Source: an uncultured Prevotellaceae bacterium (GTDB lineage Bacteria; Bacteroidota; Bacteroidia; Bacteroidales; Bacteroidaceae). From it: 33,511 nt of DNA. A program made the translations under genes and the position numbers. The stretch covers positions 1 through 33,511 of the forward strand of contig CACYKX010000015.1 in the NCBI GenBank assembly GCA_902775075.1, given 5' to 3'. A model generated the notes under the pieces. That model saw only the letters and a list, made by a program, of their open reading frames with translations. It was not told where the DNA came from and did not search any database. Shown piece by piece: positions 9,363-18,611 of the stretch. Each line of letters begins with the position of its first letter. Position 1 is the first letter of the stretch.

Positions 9363-11255
9363 TTATATGGTTAATCCGTACCCATCTAAGTACTCACGTA
9401 ATGAAATACCATTTACTTTCGCATTATCTAAAAATTCATTTTCAGTAATATTGAATGGATTTTGAGAAAGCCCTTTGACAAATCGTGACAACTTTGGTGT
9501 CTTAGTTTTTAACGGATGATTCGTATCTGACTGGCCTGTATCTGGATCATAATATTGTTTACCATTATATTCAAAATATATATTAGAACATTGGGGCTCT
9601 TTGACAACTTGCTTTGTTTCTCTATCAGCACACATAGCAACATCCAAGTTAAATGAACACATATATTGCGGGGTGCTTGTTGATTTATACTCGACTTTTG
9701 CCCCTTTTTCAATTAAAATGATTTCCTTGTATTTTGAAGAAATCTTTTTGAGTTCATCAACTAACATGAAAGCCCTATCAAGTTCACGTTTATATATAGG
9801 TTTAGACAATAAGTGTGCAGCAGGATTTAGTATTAGCAATTTTGAGTTTTCAAAAAGGCTCATAATATTGGTGTCTATAGGACTGTAAATCTGCTTAAAT
9901 TTACCCCACATAGATTGTAAAGACACAAATGTATCAGGATCGGACTTTAATATTTCTGGTGGAAGCAAATTTTTTAATATTTGTTCTAATGTCTTACGTA
10001 TATAAATTGATGCTGTCTCGTAATCAAAAGCGTCCCTATATTTTTGTGCCTTACTATATGAATCCGCTTCTTCGTCAACTATTACAGGATATTCGATACC
10101 ATGAGAATCTTTCCCAATATAAATACCAATTTCTTTCCAATTGCTTTTGTTGTTCAATTGCCCAATCCTTCTATCGATAAACTGAAAAAGATTTCTGTCA
10201 TGAGTAAAAAATAATAGTTGATATTTATCAGCATAGCCTCCATTTTTCAGCAGTAACTCGCTTAGCATCTCCCTGTTACTCATATCCAAACTTATCATAA
10301 TATCATCCAACACCAGTACCTGTAAAGCATCAGCTGCTAATGTGTTTGTTCGATACTTCAAAACACATAAGCGTATGGAAAGTGCCAATGCTGTCAACTT
10401 CGCCTCGTTGAGGAATGTTTGTGGGCGATTAATTGGGATGCTTTTTCCATTGTAACTATCTATCGTGAGAATAATCTTATATTTCTGATAGTCATAAATT
10501 TTATATCCTATATAACTTGAAGGTAACGTATATGAAAGCGTGAAATTAATATCATAACCAAGTTCTTTAATGATGTCGTAGGAATTCTGATTGATAAAAT
10601 CTATCAATTTTTGAAATTCGGTTTTAAAATGAGATTCAAAACTTTGGAATTCATTTTTATTATTTTTCTTTATGTTCCCTCCTACTTTTGTAGGTCCATT
10701 CTGATACTCTTTCCACATTTCCCCTGCATTAGAAATATCTTTGCCATTAACTCTAATTGGGGAAAATGTAACATACGGCAATATATAGTAGTCAAACACA
10801 TCTGATAAGTCTACATTTTCGCTGTTTTTAAAATGCTGAAAGGCAAAAAGAGATTGATAATTGAGAAAATCCATCGCTTTTCGAGATTCTTTAGCATCAT
10901 TGTTTCCACAAATAGTCGTATCTAACAATGATGCTTTAAAAGTTTTTCCATTGTCGGTTTCAATTGTGACATATGAGTCAGAATGTTCAATACCAGTTCC
11001 AGGATCTGTCTGTTTAATGGCAAAAATATTTACAAGGGATGTATCGCTTGAATTGAAATATGATTTTACCTCATTAGGTTGTTTGTATGCCGCTTCCAAC
11101 AGAGTGTATAATCCCCAAAAGATGGAACTTTTACCGCTGCCGTTTTCACCATATAGAAGTAGATGCTTACCATCTAATATGATTGGATCACTTTGACGAA
11201 AGAACTTAAAATTATTCAATTGTAGGGATTTTATTTTACTCATGGGTTGTTGCAT
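9363..11255 (-). CDS. SMC/RecF-like AAA ATPase with C-terminal HEPN/DUF4145-like region
   Basis: The protein has 630 residues and starts IKSLQLNNFKFF, the typical first strand of RecF/SbcC/OLD-like ATPases. Walker A is GENGSGKSS (36-44), an ABC-type signature region lies near LNEAKL (282-287), Walker B with D-loop is VLVLDDIMISLD (313-324) and the H-loop is FFTHDRN (349-355). The central coiled-coil insertion is short. From about residue 400 the ASIYIRKTLEQIL helix and a later NPAAH motif recall HEPN/DUF4145-like helical modules. The start codon overlaps the end of the methylase gene (20 bp from ATG 11255; 8 bp from the internal ATG at 11243, which gives the more usual MSKIKSLQL start), so translation is coupled. 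Such ATPases act as sensors in Septu-, Gabija- and retron-like systems, but no HNH or TOPRIM partner is adjacent. Confidence 0.85.
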   Translation of the reverse strand: MQQPMSKIKSLQLNNFKFFRQSDPIILDGKHLLLYGENGSGKSSIFWGLYTLLEAAYKQPNEVKSYFNSSDTSLVNIFAIKQTDPGTGIEHSDSYVTIETDNGKTFKASLLDTTICGNNDAKESRKAMDFLNYQSLFAFQHFKNSENVDLSDVFDYYILPYVTFSPIRVNGKDISNAGEMWKEYQNGPTKVGGNIKKNNKNEFQSFESHFKTEFQKLIDFINQNSYDIIKELGYDINFTLSYTLPSSYIGYKIYDYQKYKIILTIDSYNGKSIPINRPQTFLNEAKLTALALSIRLCVLKYRTNTLAADALQVLVLDDIMISLDMSNREMLSELLLKNGGYADKYQLLFFTHDRNLFQFIDRRIGQLNNKSNWKEIGIYIGKDSHGIEYPVIVDEEADSYSKAQKYRDAFDYETASIYIRKTLEQILKNLLPPEILKSDPDTFVSLQSMWGKFKQIYSPIDTNIMSLFENSKLLILNPAAHLLSKPIYKRELDRAFMLVDELKKISSKYKEIILIEKGAKVEYKSTSTPQYMCSFNLDVAMCADRETKQVVKEPQCSNIYFEYNGKQYYDPDTGQSDTNHPLKTKTPKLSRFVKGLSQNPFNITENEFLDNAKVNGISLREYLDGYGLTI

Positions 11256-14200
11256 TTAAGTGAATAAAATATAGTATATCTTTACTTCTGGTATCAAGGA
11301 GCATCAAACTCTGTCGAACAAGATTGTCCGAAGTCTGGAACCATTTATACGTTTTCTCAATACGTTCACGAATGTCTTTTATAGACAAATCTACTAAAGG
11401 CGATTGTTTCAATCGCTCAATTACATATATATTCTGTTCTTTCATGTGGTCGGCAAAATATAAATCATAGACCACCATATCAAGAATATCATTGAAATGA
11501 ATACATAAATTCTTATTGGATGTATGTGTGTATATATCACTATTGTCTTTGTTATACAAATATGTTAGGCAGTCTACCAATGGCTCTATTATTGGCTCGG
11601 CTGCAATAATAGCTTCGTCACTGGGTAGTGGGAACGGATTGATGTAGGCTGGTTTATAACGATAATAGCCATTGGCCATTACATTACCTGTATTTTGCAT
11701 AAACCACCAACAGAGATGTGAATTTAAAAGGGCCAACAAGGATTTATATGAGCATTTTACATTATCATACTTGATATATCCGTAAATAGTTGTCGTTTGG
11801 TAGAATTGCCCTTTTATATCTAATGCGAAATTACCACCCATAGAAATATCGGGAGCAACAAGTTTTATTTCTTCTGCAGATGAAATACCTTGCTTTCGTC
11901 CAAATTGGAACCAAGCTCCATCAATATTGAAACGCCCTTTTTCTCTACTGCGTAGAATGGTTTCACACTCCTTCAAGTATGAATATCCATTGGGGTACAG
12001 TTTTTTCAGTTCGTTCTCTTCATAAAGGACAGCTTTACCTTCTACCAATTTATAAGGGAAGATAACAACTCGATTAGTTTTGATCACTTCATAACGATGA
12101 ACATCTTCGCCTTTTAACAATGGACGAACTAATCCTTTTTCAATCTGTACAGTTCGTTCAAGCTGATTCGAATATCCTGTGACTAAGTTATTACTTTCAT
12201 TGCAGTCTTGCAAGAAATAGACATCGTCTTTACTTGTTGCAAGCCCTTGAAATATTTTCGAAAATACATTTTCTACACGTCTGGGTTGCTTGTTAAGTGT
12301 TTCGAGCAAATGGTTTATAATGTCACTGGTCAGCACCCATGTGTCTTCTGTCAGTTTGCTTTCGTCGATATGTGAAAAGTTGTTCTCAGAAAGAGAATCA
12401 AGATATTTCTTTAATTCTACATTTGTGGTCAAGTCGCGATCCAACTCATTATATGCCAAAGCGCCAGAATTTGGCTTGAACCATTGTAGAGCTGTATAAG
12501 TGGAAGCATTAAACACTTGATATTCTCCAAAGTTTATGATGCGGTTAGCGCACTTCTTAGATGCCACTAACTTGCGGAGACCCTTGCCAAAACTTGCATT
12601 AGACCATTTTACTGGCATAATATAGTTTACCAAGCCCTGCTTATGGATAAATCTTAATCCTGCTTCCACGAAACAAACATAGAAATCAAAAGAACCTGTC
12701 GCAGATTTGTATTTTTGACTGAGATAATTTACAAATCTGTCATTCGTATTCCGCAAACCTTGGATGCGCAAATAGGGGGGATTACCAATAATCATGTCAA
12801 AACCTTCACTCACTCCGAACATCCATTCAGGGTCAAAGAATGGTGATGATGTGTTTTGATCAAACATATCCCATCCTGCCAATTGTTGGGCTTCCTCATT
12901 GCGAATGTAATTAGCTTCTTTCAACTTATTAGCAATTTCCATACACAACTCAGCTACCCTATCTTTATACTTTCGCTTTGTGCGAACAGTCTTTGCTCCA
13001 AATATTTTGTGTTTGGCAAGAATAAGTTCCCTTTCTTTCAGCTTGATATCTTCTGAATCAAATAGGGTTGCTTCCTTTTTCTCCAATCCAACCAAGGTGT
13101 TTGCTGCTACAAACTTTGCTTCGAGGTTCGGCAAAGGACGAATGCCGAAGTTATCAACCGGATTGTTGTTGGTTTTCTGGTCAACTACCAAAGAGATGAA
13201 GAAACGGAGTTTGCTGATTTGGATGGCGATGGGCTGTATATCCACACCATAGATGCAGTTCTCTATCAGATAGAGCTTGCGGGCATAGTCTGGGCGGTTG
13301 ATGCTCTCATTGAAACTACGCTCAATATCAGCAACTATTTCTGCACGTTCTTCATCTGTCGCATTGTGATAGGCCTCAGATGTCTCGCTGATGGCATTGT
13401 TGAGCATCATTTCCTTCCACTGCTCGTTATTGGGGTCAATGCGATTAAGGATGTGTACCATTTGCTGGAGCATACCCATAGGGAATGCACCAGAGCCACA
13501 GGCCGGATCCAGCACCTTACATTCATAGAGCGACTGCATAATCTGGCGCTTCTGGTCATCGGTCAGATTCAACTCTTCGTCAGTATATTGCACCAACTTC
13601 CGATATTCAGGTTCTAATTCTTCGCCTACCGTTCGCTTTAGATGGGCTATCAGACTTTCATCCACCATATATTGCACGATCTCGCGAGGAGTATAGAACG
13701 AGCCTGTCTGCTTACGGGCAGTCGTCTGGGTCTCCGGATTGTATGCAGCCAAAAGGTTCTCAAAGACTTTTCCTAACAGCTCTGGGTCGAGCGACACTTC
13801 CTGGTCGAAAGGCGTGTTCTCTTCTACCGTGAAGTTATATCGTTTCAGAATGTCAATAATACCTCTGGCACTGACCTTCTTTTTCTTCTTGTCACCATAC
13901 CACTCAGAGAGGTCGATGTTTTTGCCTACCTCATCACCAAAGAACAGGAAGTCGGGTATCACCAACTGGTCGCTGATGACCTTGCGGTCAGTGAAAGCAT
14001 CCACATACATACCTTTGTCCTTATCGTCCAAGCAGTCGAACAAGCCACCATTCAAAAATGGCACATACTTGTTTGCCAATTCTACGAACTTATCGGGATT
14101 GATGAACAAATCCTCATGGCGCATCAGCTTATTGTTGTCGTAGTCGCCTCGCCCATTACGGAAACGACGCTCAGAAATGGTGTCCTTACCCTCTGGGGTG

Positions 14201-15030
14201 ATAGGACTGTTCAGCATGGCAAAGAACAGGTTCTGTAATACACCTTTATAATATTTGCTTTCATACGACTTGCCGAAAAGATTTGCAACCGCATGAGGGG
14301 TGAAGCCTTGTATCAGTTCGTCGGCAATAAACTGCTCGTCGAAAAACTCATCGGGCACTAAATGACGCTGTTTGAGGAACCAGACAAAGATGAGTCTGGT
14401 AATCAGGCGAATCATGGCCTCAGAGTTATATTTCTGATTATCCTCTAATGTTTTCAAGTCGTTGGGGAAGCGTACCACCATAATAGCCCAAGCATACCAG
14501 TCGCTAAGTTCCTGATAGAAAGCCTTGGTAAGTACCTCTACCGAGAAGCGGTTGCGCAAATCCTCTATGCTTACCACACGGCCGTATTCATTCAGATATT
14601 TGTTAGGGGTATAGTAAGCGATGCCCTTACCCAGATAATAGGAATAACGATGAGGATTGGAGTAGCGGCGACTGATGCGAGATGATTCTTCCGATTGGTC
14701 GAGTGTAATCTCAATCAGCGAGAAACGATAGTTGCTATCATCATCCTCGGGAACAAAGAACACCAAAGCACGCTCGCAAAACTCATCAGCCAGCAGTCGG
14801 AAAGCCTCTTTCGTCAGACCTACACGGGCATCGTGCTTTGAGCTATGACGCACCTCATAGACGACCAATCCCAATGATTCACATTCGCCCAAGCGTGTCA
14901 CTTGCTGGGTATATTGGAACTGCACGGGATTCTCCACTTTACTTATTTCCTGCCGGAAATCTTCTGGCAAGAAGTTGACTCTCAAAAATGAGAGAAACTC
15001 ATCACGGCTATATGCTCTGTTAAACTCCAT
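11236..15030 (-). CDS. Eco57I-like N6-adenine DNA methyltransferase with target-recognition domain
   Basis: This 1264-residue protein carries the gamma-class adenine methylase signature: the TGSFYTPREIVQYMVD lead-in (442-457), motif I DPACGSG (508-514), GVDIQPIAIQISKLR (595-609) and catalytic motif IV NPPY (750-753). The C-terminal third (about 930-1200) resembles TaqI/Eco57I-type specificity domains, with an LLKGEDVHRY stretch and a YRYKPAYINPFPLP ending. Residues 40-110 contain YEVRHSSKHDARVG and might be a degenerate or regulatory nuclease-like region. PglX of BREX, DrmMI of DISARM and type IIG enzymes share this layout. The gene begins 5 bp after the helicase stop and its end overlaps the ATPase start, so it is translated with both. 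It presumably marks self DNA at a non-palindromic site; the site cannot be read from sequence. Confidence 0.9.
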   Translation of the reverse strand: MEFNRAYSRDEFLSFLRVNFLPEDFRQEISKVENPVQFQYTQQVTRLGECESLGLVVYEVRHSSKHDARVGLTKEAFRLLADEFCERALVFFVPEDDDSNYRFSLIEITLDQSEESSRISRRYSNPHRYSYYLGKGIAYYTPNKYLNEYGRVVSIEDLRNRFSVEVLTKAFYQELSDWYAWAIMVVRFPNDLKTLEDNQKYNSEAMIRLITRLIFVWFLKQRHLVPDEFFDEQFIADELIQGFTPHAVANLFGKSYESKYYKGVLQNLFFAMLNSPITPEGKDTISERRFRNGRGDYDNNKLMRHEDLFINPDKFVELANKYVPFLNGGLFDCLDDKDKGMYVDAFTDRKVISDQLVIPDFLFFGDEVGKNIDLSEWYGDKKKKKVSARGIIDILKRYNFTVEENTPFDQEVSLDPELLGKVFENLLAAYNPETQTTARKQTGSFYTPREIVQYMVDESLIAHLKRTVGEELEPEYRKLVQYTDEELNLTDDQKRQIMQSLYECKVLDPACGSGAFPMGMLQQMVHILNRIDPNNEQWKEMMLNNAISETSEAYHNATDEERAEIVADIERSFNESINRPDYARKLYLIENCIYGVDIQPIAIQISKLRFFISLVVDQKTNNNPVDNFGIRPLPNLEAKFVAANTLVGLEKKEATLFDSEDIKLKERELILAKHKIFGAKTVRTKRKYKDRVAELCMEIANKLKEANYIRNEEAQQLAGWDMFDQNTSSPFFDPEWMFGVSEGFDMIIGNPPYLRIQGLRNTNDRFVNYLSQKYKSATGSFDFYVCFVEAGLRFIHKQGLVNYIMPVKWSNASFGKGLRKLVASKKCANRIINFGEYQVFNASTYTALQWFKPNSGALAYNELDRDLTTNVELKKYLDSLSENNFSHIDESKLTEDTWVLTSDIINHLLETLNKQPRRVENVFSKIFQGLATSKDDVYFLQDCNESNNLVTGYSNQLERTVQIEKGLVRPLLKGEDVHRYEVIKTNRVVIFPYKLVEGKAVLYEENELKKLYPNGYSYLKECETILRSREKGRFNIDGAWFQFGRKQGISSAEEIKLVAPDISMGGNFALDIKGQFYQTTTIYGYIKYDNVKCSYKSLLALLNSHLCWWFMQNTGNVMANGYYRYKPAYINPFPLPSDEAIIAAEPIIEPLVDCLTYLYNKDNSDIYTHTSNKNLCIHFNDILDMVVYDLYFADHMKEQNIYVIERLKQSPLVDLSIKDIRERIEKTYKWFQTSDNLVRQSLMLLDTRSKDILYFIHLNATTHE

Positions 15031-15035
15031 AGTTC

Positions 15036-18000
15036 TTACTTCTTTAATTCCTCCGCTAATATGATTGATTCCTCGCCATCATCCACATGATTGCAAGTCT
15101 CAATGATTCGATTGATATAATACTCGTCTATCTGATCAGGCAGTTTCTTGTAATCTGCTGGTTTCAGCTTGTTGATATAACGTAGTTCATAACCAGAAAG
15201 ACCATCACTCTGAATAACCTTCATCAAGTCTTTCAGATAGTCAGCAGGCAACGCTTTGCGATTCAGCATCACTTTTATTTTCTGCATGGCTTCTAATCGT
15301 GCTTTCTCGTTCTTGTCCTGCACATCGCTGCTGAACAAATGAGACTTCGTTACTTGATATGCCGGTTCAAAGGAATCTGAAAGTGCTGACGGTTGCTCAG
15401 ACATTTCTGCCTCGAAGAGTCCGATGGCCTCTTCAGCGGTCAGTTGTGACACCAAACCCTCTGCATTTCCGATCTTAAAGACAAAGTCGTTGCCCTTCTT
15501 GCCAAACATCAGTACGCCACTTCTTGACTTAGCAACAGAACGGCCTGTGCGGGCTCGATGCGGCAGTTGCATAGCTTCGTCATAGATCTCTGTACCTTTA
15601 GCTGCATTCAACAGCTTCTGGTATTTGACATCCCAGGATACCTCCTCACTCTTGGCCATTTCTTTGCGATACTGCTCTAAAAAATAGGATTGTATTTCCT
15701 CATCCTTGGTCAGTACCTTTGTATCTTCACCCATGATGGCATGAATCATAGCCATCTTTAAGGTGGAGATTTCCTTAGTGCGGGTTTCTGTCTCACCCAC
15801 ATCTGTTGGGAAATAGTTGTAAATAAACAACTGGTCGAATACCTTTTTATTAATACGGTTGATACGCCCTATTCGCTGAATGATACGAGTGGGATTGTAA
15901 GGTATGTCATAGTTGATAACAGTTCCTGCACGATGCAGGTTGTAGCCCTCAGAGATGGCGTCTGTAGCAATCAGTATCTGATAGTCATCTTTTTGGTACT
16001 CTTTTTTCTCGCCCGCATTAAAGTTGGCATTGATGACATCCTTATTCGTCTGCGAAGCATCAGCAGAAGTATATTTGAACACAGGTAAGCCGGATTCTGA
16101 TAGCTTCTGACCCAGATAGTCGGCAGTATCTGCAAACTCTGTGAACACAATGATCTTACGACGAGGGGCATCCTTAAGTTGCATATTCAAGATACCCTTG
16201 AAAGATTCCAGTTTGGGATCGGTCATAATGCTCCCATCCTTACCAAACCATTTCTTCTGAATTTCGAGAAGGAGTGCCATATCTGCCTTGATGTCTTCTG
16301 CGAAGGAATCTTTGATATACTTCATGTCAATCTCAAAGAAGCCTCGCTTTTCATACTTCTCGTAGGTCTCCGTGATGAGTTCGTTACCATCATCGTCAGT
16401 CTTATAGAAGTCGTCAACATCGGGAAGGTTACCCTTCTTATAGATGGGCATTTTCTTCTTCTCTTCAATCCATTTCAGAATCTGTTTGGAACTATTAATC
16501 ATATACTCCAACGACATGCGGAATGCATATTCTGAGCTTTCAAAGCGGCGAACTAACAGACGACGCATAAATTTGGCGACATTAGCCTGTCGGCCAAACA
16601 ACAGATTCAGTTCTACTCCCGTTTTTTCTTCTAACAGATCTGAGAGTTCTTGCTTTAGTTCTTCTCGTAGATATAATACAGGAGAGTATCGGGCTGCCTT
16701 GAAACGATACTTGCCATCGCCCTTCCTTCGATGCTCGTCTTCACTGATACGGTCAAGTGTTTCAAGATACAAGTCTTTCAGACTGCTCAAATCATAATCC
16801 AACTCAACAGGGTCGTTGGGAATGACTAACTGTATGTTTTGTTGCTTTAAGTCCTCTGCATATTCTGGTATTTCCTTCAAATCAATACGGGAACGACGAA
16901 TGACAAGTGGGCTGATGATAGAACGTATCTCGTTGGCAATACGTCCTGCTTCCTTAGATACTTCGGCATCCGTTATCTTGCCTTCGCGCTGGTCCTTCTG
17001 AAGCTGTTTATAGGTGACAATAAGGTCTTTGAATTTGGCACCCAAATTATCAACAGTCTTTAAGGTTGACTTGGTAGGAACCTGGAACAGCTTCAGCATT
17101 GCATAGATGTCATCAGGCCTGTTATTAAAGGGGGTAGCTGTCAGCAGCATCACCTTATTACCAGAGCAGAGTTGGTGAAGGATCGTATAGTCAATGGTAT
17201 ATTCATTGCGATAGCGGTGTGCCTCGTCAACAACAATCAGATATTGCTCATCAGCCTTGACTATCCGCTCGTAATACTTCAAGGCCTCTTCAAGTTTGCC
17301 AGTCGTGTAGATAGATGCCGTAAAACCAAAATCATCACGATAGCTACACCACTGCTCTTCCAAGTGAGGCGGACAAACCACAAGCGTCCTAAGTCTGAGG
17401 TTACGTGCAACAGTCGAGGCAATGATACTCTTACCCAGTCCTACAACATCGGCCACGATCACACCATTATGATTCTTGATGGAATTAATCGCCATTTGGA
17501 CGGCATCCGTCTGGTATTTCAAGTTGGAGAACTTTCCGTCAGTAATATCGTATGGGGTAAGCAAATTCTCTGTTGTGGGTATGGAGAAGTATTCCTTAAG
17601 CACACGAAGGTACATTTTATAAGGACTATACAGTTTCTCATACCAGATACGGTCAATAACCTTTGTGTCAAACTCATCAATATGGTCTTTGTCTGCAATG
17701 ACAATAGACTTATCCCATAGCTCGTTGAAAATGGTCTTCGCATCAATGTATGAGTTCTTGTCATTGAATCGGGCGTTTATCTCTACTCTGCCAGCCAATC
17801 CTTCGTATGAAAGATTGCTGGAGCCTGTAATAACAGAGCCCGGGTCTTCGCCGCCTTCACTGATTTCGTCTCGATAATCAAAGATATACATCTTGGCATG
17901 ACAAGGCTCATCAGTTTTCCTGATTTCCAATGTCCCAGCCTTTATCTTGTCGTAGAACAGCTTGAAAGATTCCAGCTTGGGTTGGCTATCAAGAAAATCG

Positions 18001-18296
18001 GTCTCATTGAACAATCGCACGAAATGGTTATAGTAGTCATCTTTGAGCTGACCACGAGATTTGTTATAATCGGCCAATGTGTCGATCTCACGGATATATT
18101 TCGTAATTCTCGTGTCTATATCAAGCCCGACAAGAATGCGCACATGTTTGTCTATCAACTTCTCAGAGATGAGTTTATAGCCTGAGAAATAGAAATAACC
18201 GACAAGCACATCCAAAGACTGACTCTTTGGAAGGATGCCGTTGATGATGTCAGACAACAGTTTGTCTTTGTTTGTTATGAAACTATTTTGCATCAT
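15036..18296 (-). CDS. PLD-family nuclease fused to SNF2/DEAH-type SF2 helicase
   Basis: The protein has 1086 residues. The N-terminal domain (about 1-200) carries one phospholipase-D-like HKD motif: H133-x-K135-x4-D and GSSNLS (158-163), the active site of PLD-type nucleases. A SNF2-like SF2 helicase follows: Walker A VVGLGKS (284-290), DEAH (357-360), LLTATPF (394-400), then the C-terminal lobe with a DAISEGYNLH motif V and QRIGRINR motif VI. The last ~230 residues are unassigned. The two initial ATGs (18296 and 18293) overlap the HTH gene stop in an ATGATGA arrangement, so translation is coupled. Pairing with the next-gene methylase recalls DrmD/DrmMI of class 1 DISARM and other translocase-methylase pairs, but here the nuclease is fused. 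A likely role is DNA translocation with cleavage of unmodified invader DNA; this is inferred. Confidence 0.88.
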   Translation of the reverse strand: MMQNSFITNKDKLLSDIINGILPKSQSLDVLVGYFYFSGYKLISEKLIDKHVRILVGLDIDTRITKYIREIDTLADYNKSRGQLKDDYYNHFVRLFNETDFLDSQPKLESFKLFYDKIKAGTLEIRKTDEPCHAKMYIFDYRDEISEGGEDPGSVITGSSNLSYEGLAGRVEINARFNDKNSYIDAKTIFNELWDKSIVIADKDHIDEFDTKVIDRIWYEKLYSPYKMYLRVLKEYFSIPTTENLLTPYDITDGKFSNLKYQTDAVQMAINSIKNHNGVIVADVVGLGKSIIASTVARNLRLRTLVVCPPHLEEQWCSYRDDFGFTASIYTTGKLEEALKYYERIVKADEQYLIVVDEAHRYRNEYTIDYTILHQLCSGNKVMLLTATPFNNRPDDIYAMLKLFQVPTKSTLKTVDNLGAKFKDLIVTYKQLQKDQREGKITDAEVSKEAGRIANEIRSIISPLVIRRSRIDLKEIPEYAEDLKQQNIQLVIPNDPVELDYDLSSLKDLYLETLDRISEDEHRRKGDGKYRFKAARYSPVLYLREELKQELSDLLEEKTGVELNLLFGRQANVAKFMRRLLVRRFESSEYAFRMSLEYMINSSKQILKWIEEKKKMPIYKKGNLPDVDDFYKTDDDGNELITETYEKYEKRGFFEIDMKYIKDSFAEDIKADMALLLEIQKKWFGKDGSIMTDPKLESFKGILNMQLKDAPRRKIIVFTEFADTADYLGQKLSESGLPVFKYTSADASQTNKDVINANFNAGEKKEYQKDDYQILIATDAISEGYNLHRAGTVINYDIPYNPTRIIQRIGRINRINKKVFDQLFIYNYFPTDVGETETRTKEISTLKMAMIHAIMGEDTKVLTKDEEIQSYFLEQYRKEMAKSEEVSWDVKYQKLLNAAKGTEIYDEAMQLPHRARTGRSVAKSRSGVLMFGKKGNDFVFKIGNAEGLVSQLTAEEAIGLFEAEMSEQPSALSDSFEPAYQVTKSHLFSSDVQDKNEKARLEAMQKIKVMLNRKALPADYLKDLMKVIQSDGLSGYELRYINKLKPADYKKLPDQIDEYYINRIIETCNHVDDGEESIILAEELKK

Positions 18297-18502
18297 TCTT
18301 CTTTCGTGGAGTTAATCAGTTCTTTAATATCCACTTGCAAGCAACTGGCAATGTCTATTAATGTGCGTAAATCAGGCTGCGACGTATTTGTACACCACTT
18401 TGATACTGTAGCGGGGTCTTTGCCTATTTGCTCAGCAAGCCATTTCCCCGTTCTCTTCTTTTCAACAAGAACCACCTTGATTCGATTTATATCCTTTGTC
18501 AT
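18293..18502 (-). CDS. Cro/CI-type HTH regulator, 69 residues, first gene of defence operon
   Basis: ATG at 18502 gives MTKDINRIKVVLVEKKRTG, followed by a clear helix-turn-helix (WLAEQIGKDPATVSKWCTN) and a dimerisation-like tail (PDLRTLIDIASCLQVDIKEL). This is the normal size for a stand-alone XRE repressor. A longer frame upstream (to 18643) would run through the promoter region and is rejected. The gene overlaps the PLD-helicase start by 4 bp and therefore leads the whole operon. Two palindromes sit just upstream, one spanning its own start codon, so it probably represses itself and the downstream genes. Control of this kind is common for restriction-type systems, to delay nuclease expression until methylation is established. 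Confidence 0.85.
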   Translation of the reverse strand: MTKDINRIKVVLVEKKRTGKWLAEQIGKDPATVSKWCTNTSQPDLRTLIDIASCLQVDIKELINSTKEE

Positions 18503-18512
18503 TTGGCAAATG
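18500..18512 (-). promoter_or_regulatory. Palindrome over the HTH start codon (candidate operator)
   Basis: CATTTG-G-CAAATG is a perfect 6-bp palindrome around a central G, and its left arm contains the complement of the ATG. It shares the GGCAAAT word with the upstream repeat at 18542-18572, which suggests two operators for the same regulator. Binding here would block translation initiation or early transcription. Confidence 0.5.
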
Positions 18513-18527
18513 TATTGATGTTTACCG

Positions 18528-18535
18528 CAAAGATA
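18528..18535 (-). promoter_or_regulatory. -7 box of the defence operon promoter (TATCTTTG)
   Basis: On the minus strand TATCTTTG matches the Bacteroidetes TAnnTTTG -7 element exactly. Transcription would begin near 18522, about 20 bp before the HTH ATG. No clean TTTG -33 box lies 19-21 bp upstream; that position is covered by the AATCGGCAA/TTGCCGATT inverted repeat. Confidence 0.5.
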
Positions 18536-18541
18536 TGAAAA

Positions 18542-18572
18542 AATCGGCAAATACGTATAGTAATTGCCGATT
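18542..18572. promoter_or_regulatory. 9-bp perfect inverted repeat upstream of the HTH promoter
   Basis: AATCGGCAA (18542-18550) and TTGCCGATT (18564-18572) form perfect arms with a 13-bp spacer, directly upstream of the -7 box. The position is right for a repressor or activator site controlling the operon. Confidence 0.55.
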
Positions 18573-18611
18573 ACGCTGGATTTTTTATTATTTTTTATGA
18601 TTCTACCACTT

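Noticed and set aside
17172..17720. 182-codon plus-strand frame inside the PLD-helicase gene
   Set aside because: Antisense shadow of a well-conserved helicase core; no start context or recognisable protein.
293..18502. Complete DISARM, BREX, Thoeris or Septu system
   Set aside because: drmA/drmB, pglZ/brxC, ThsA-like and HNH (PtuB-like) partners are all missing; only individual domain types match.
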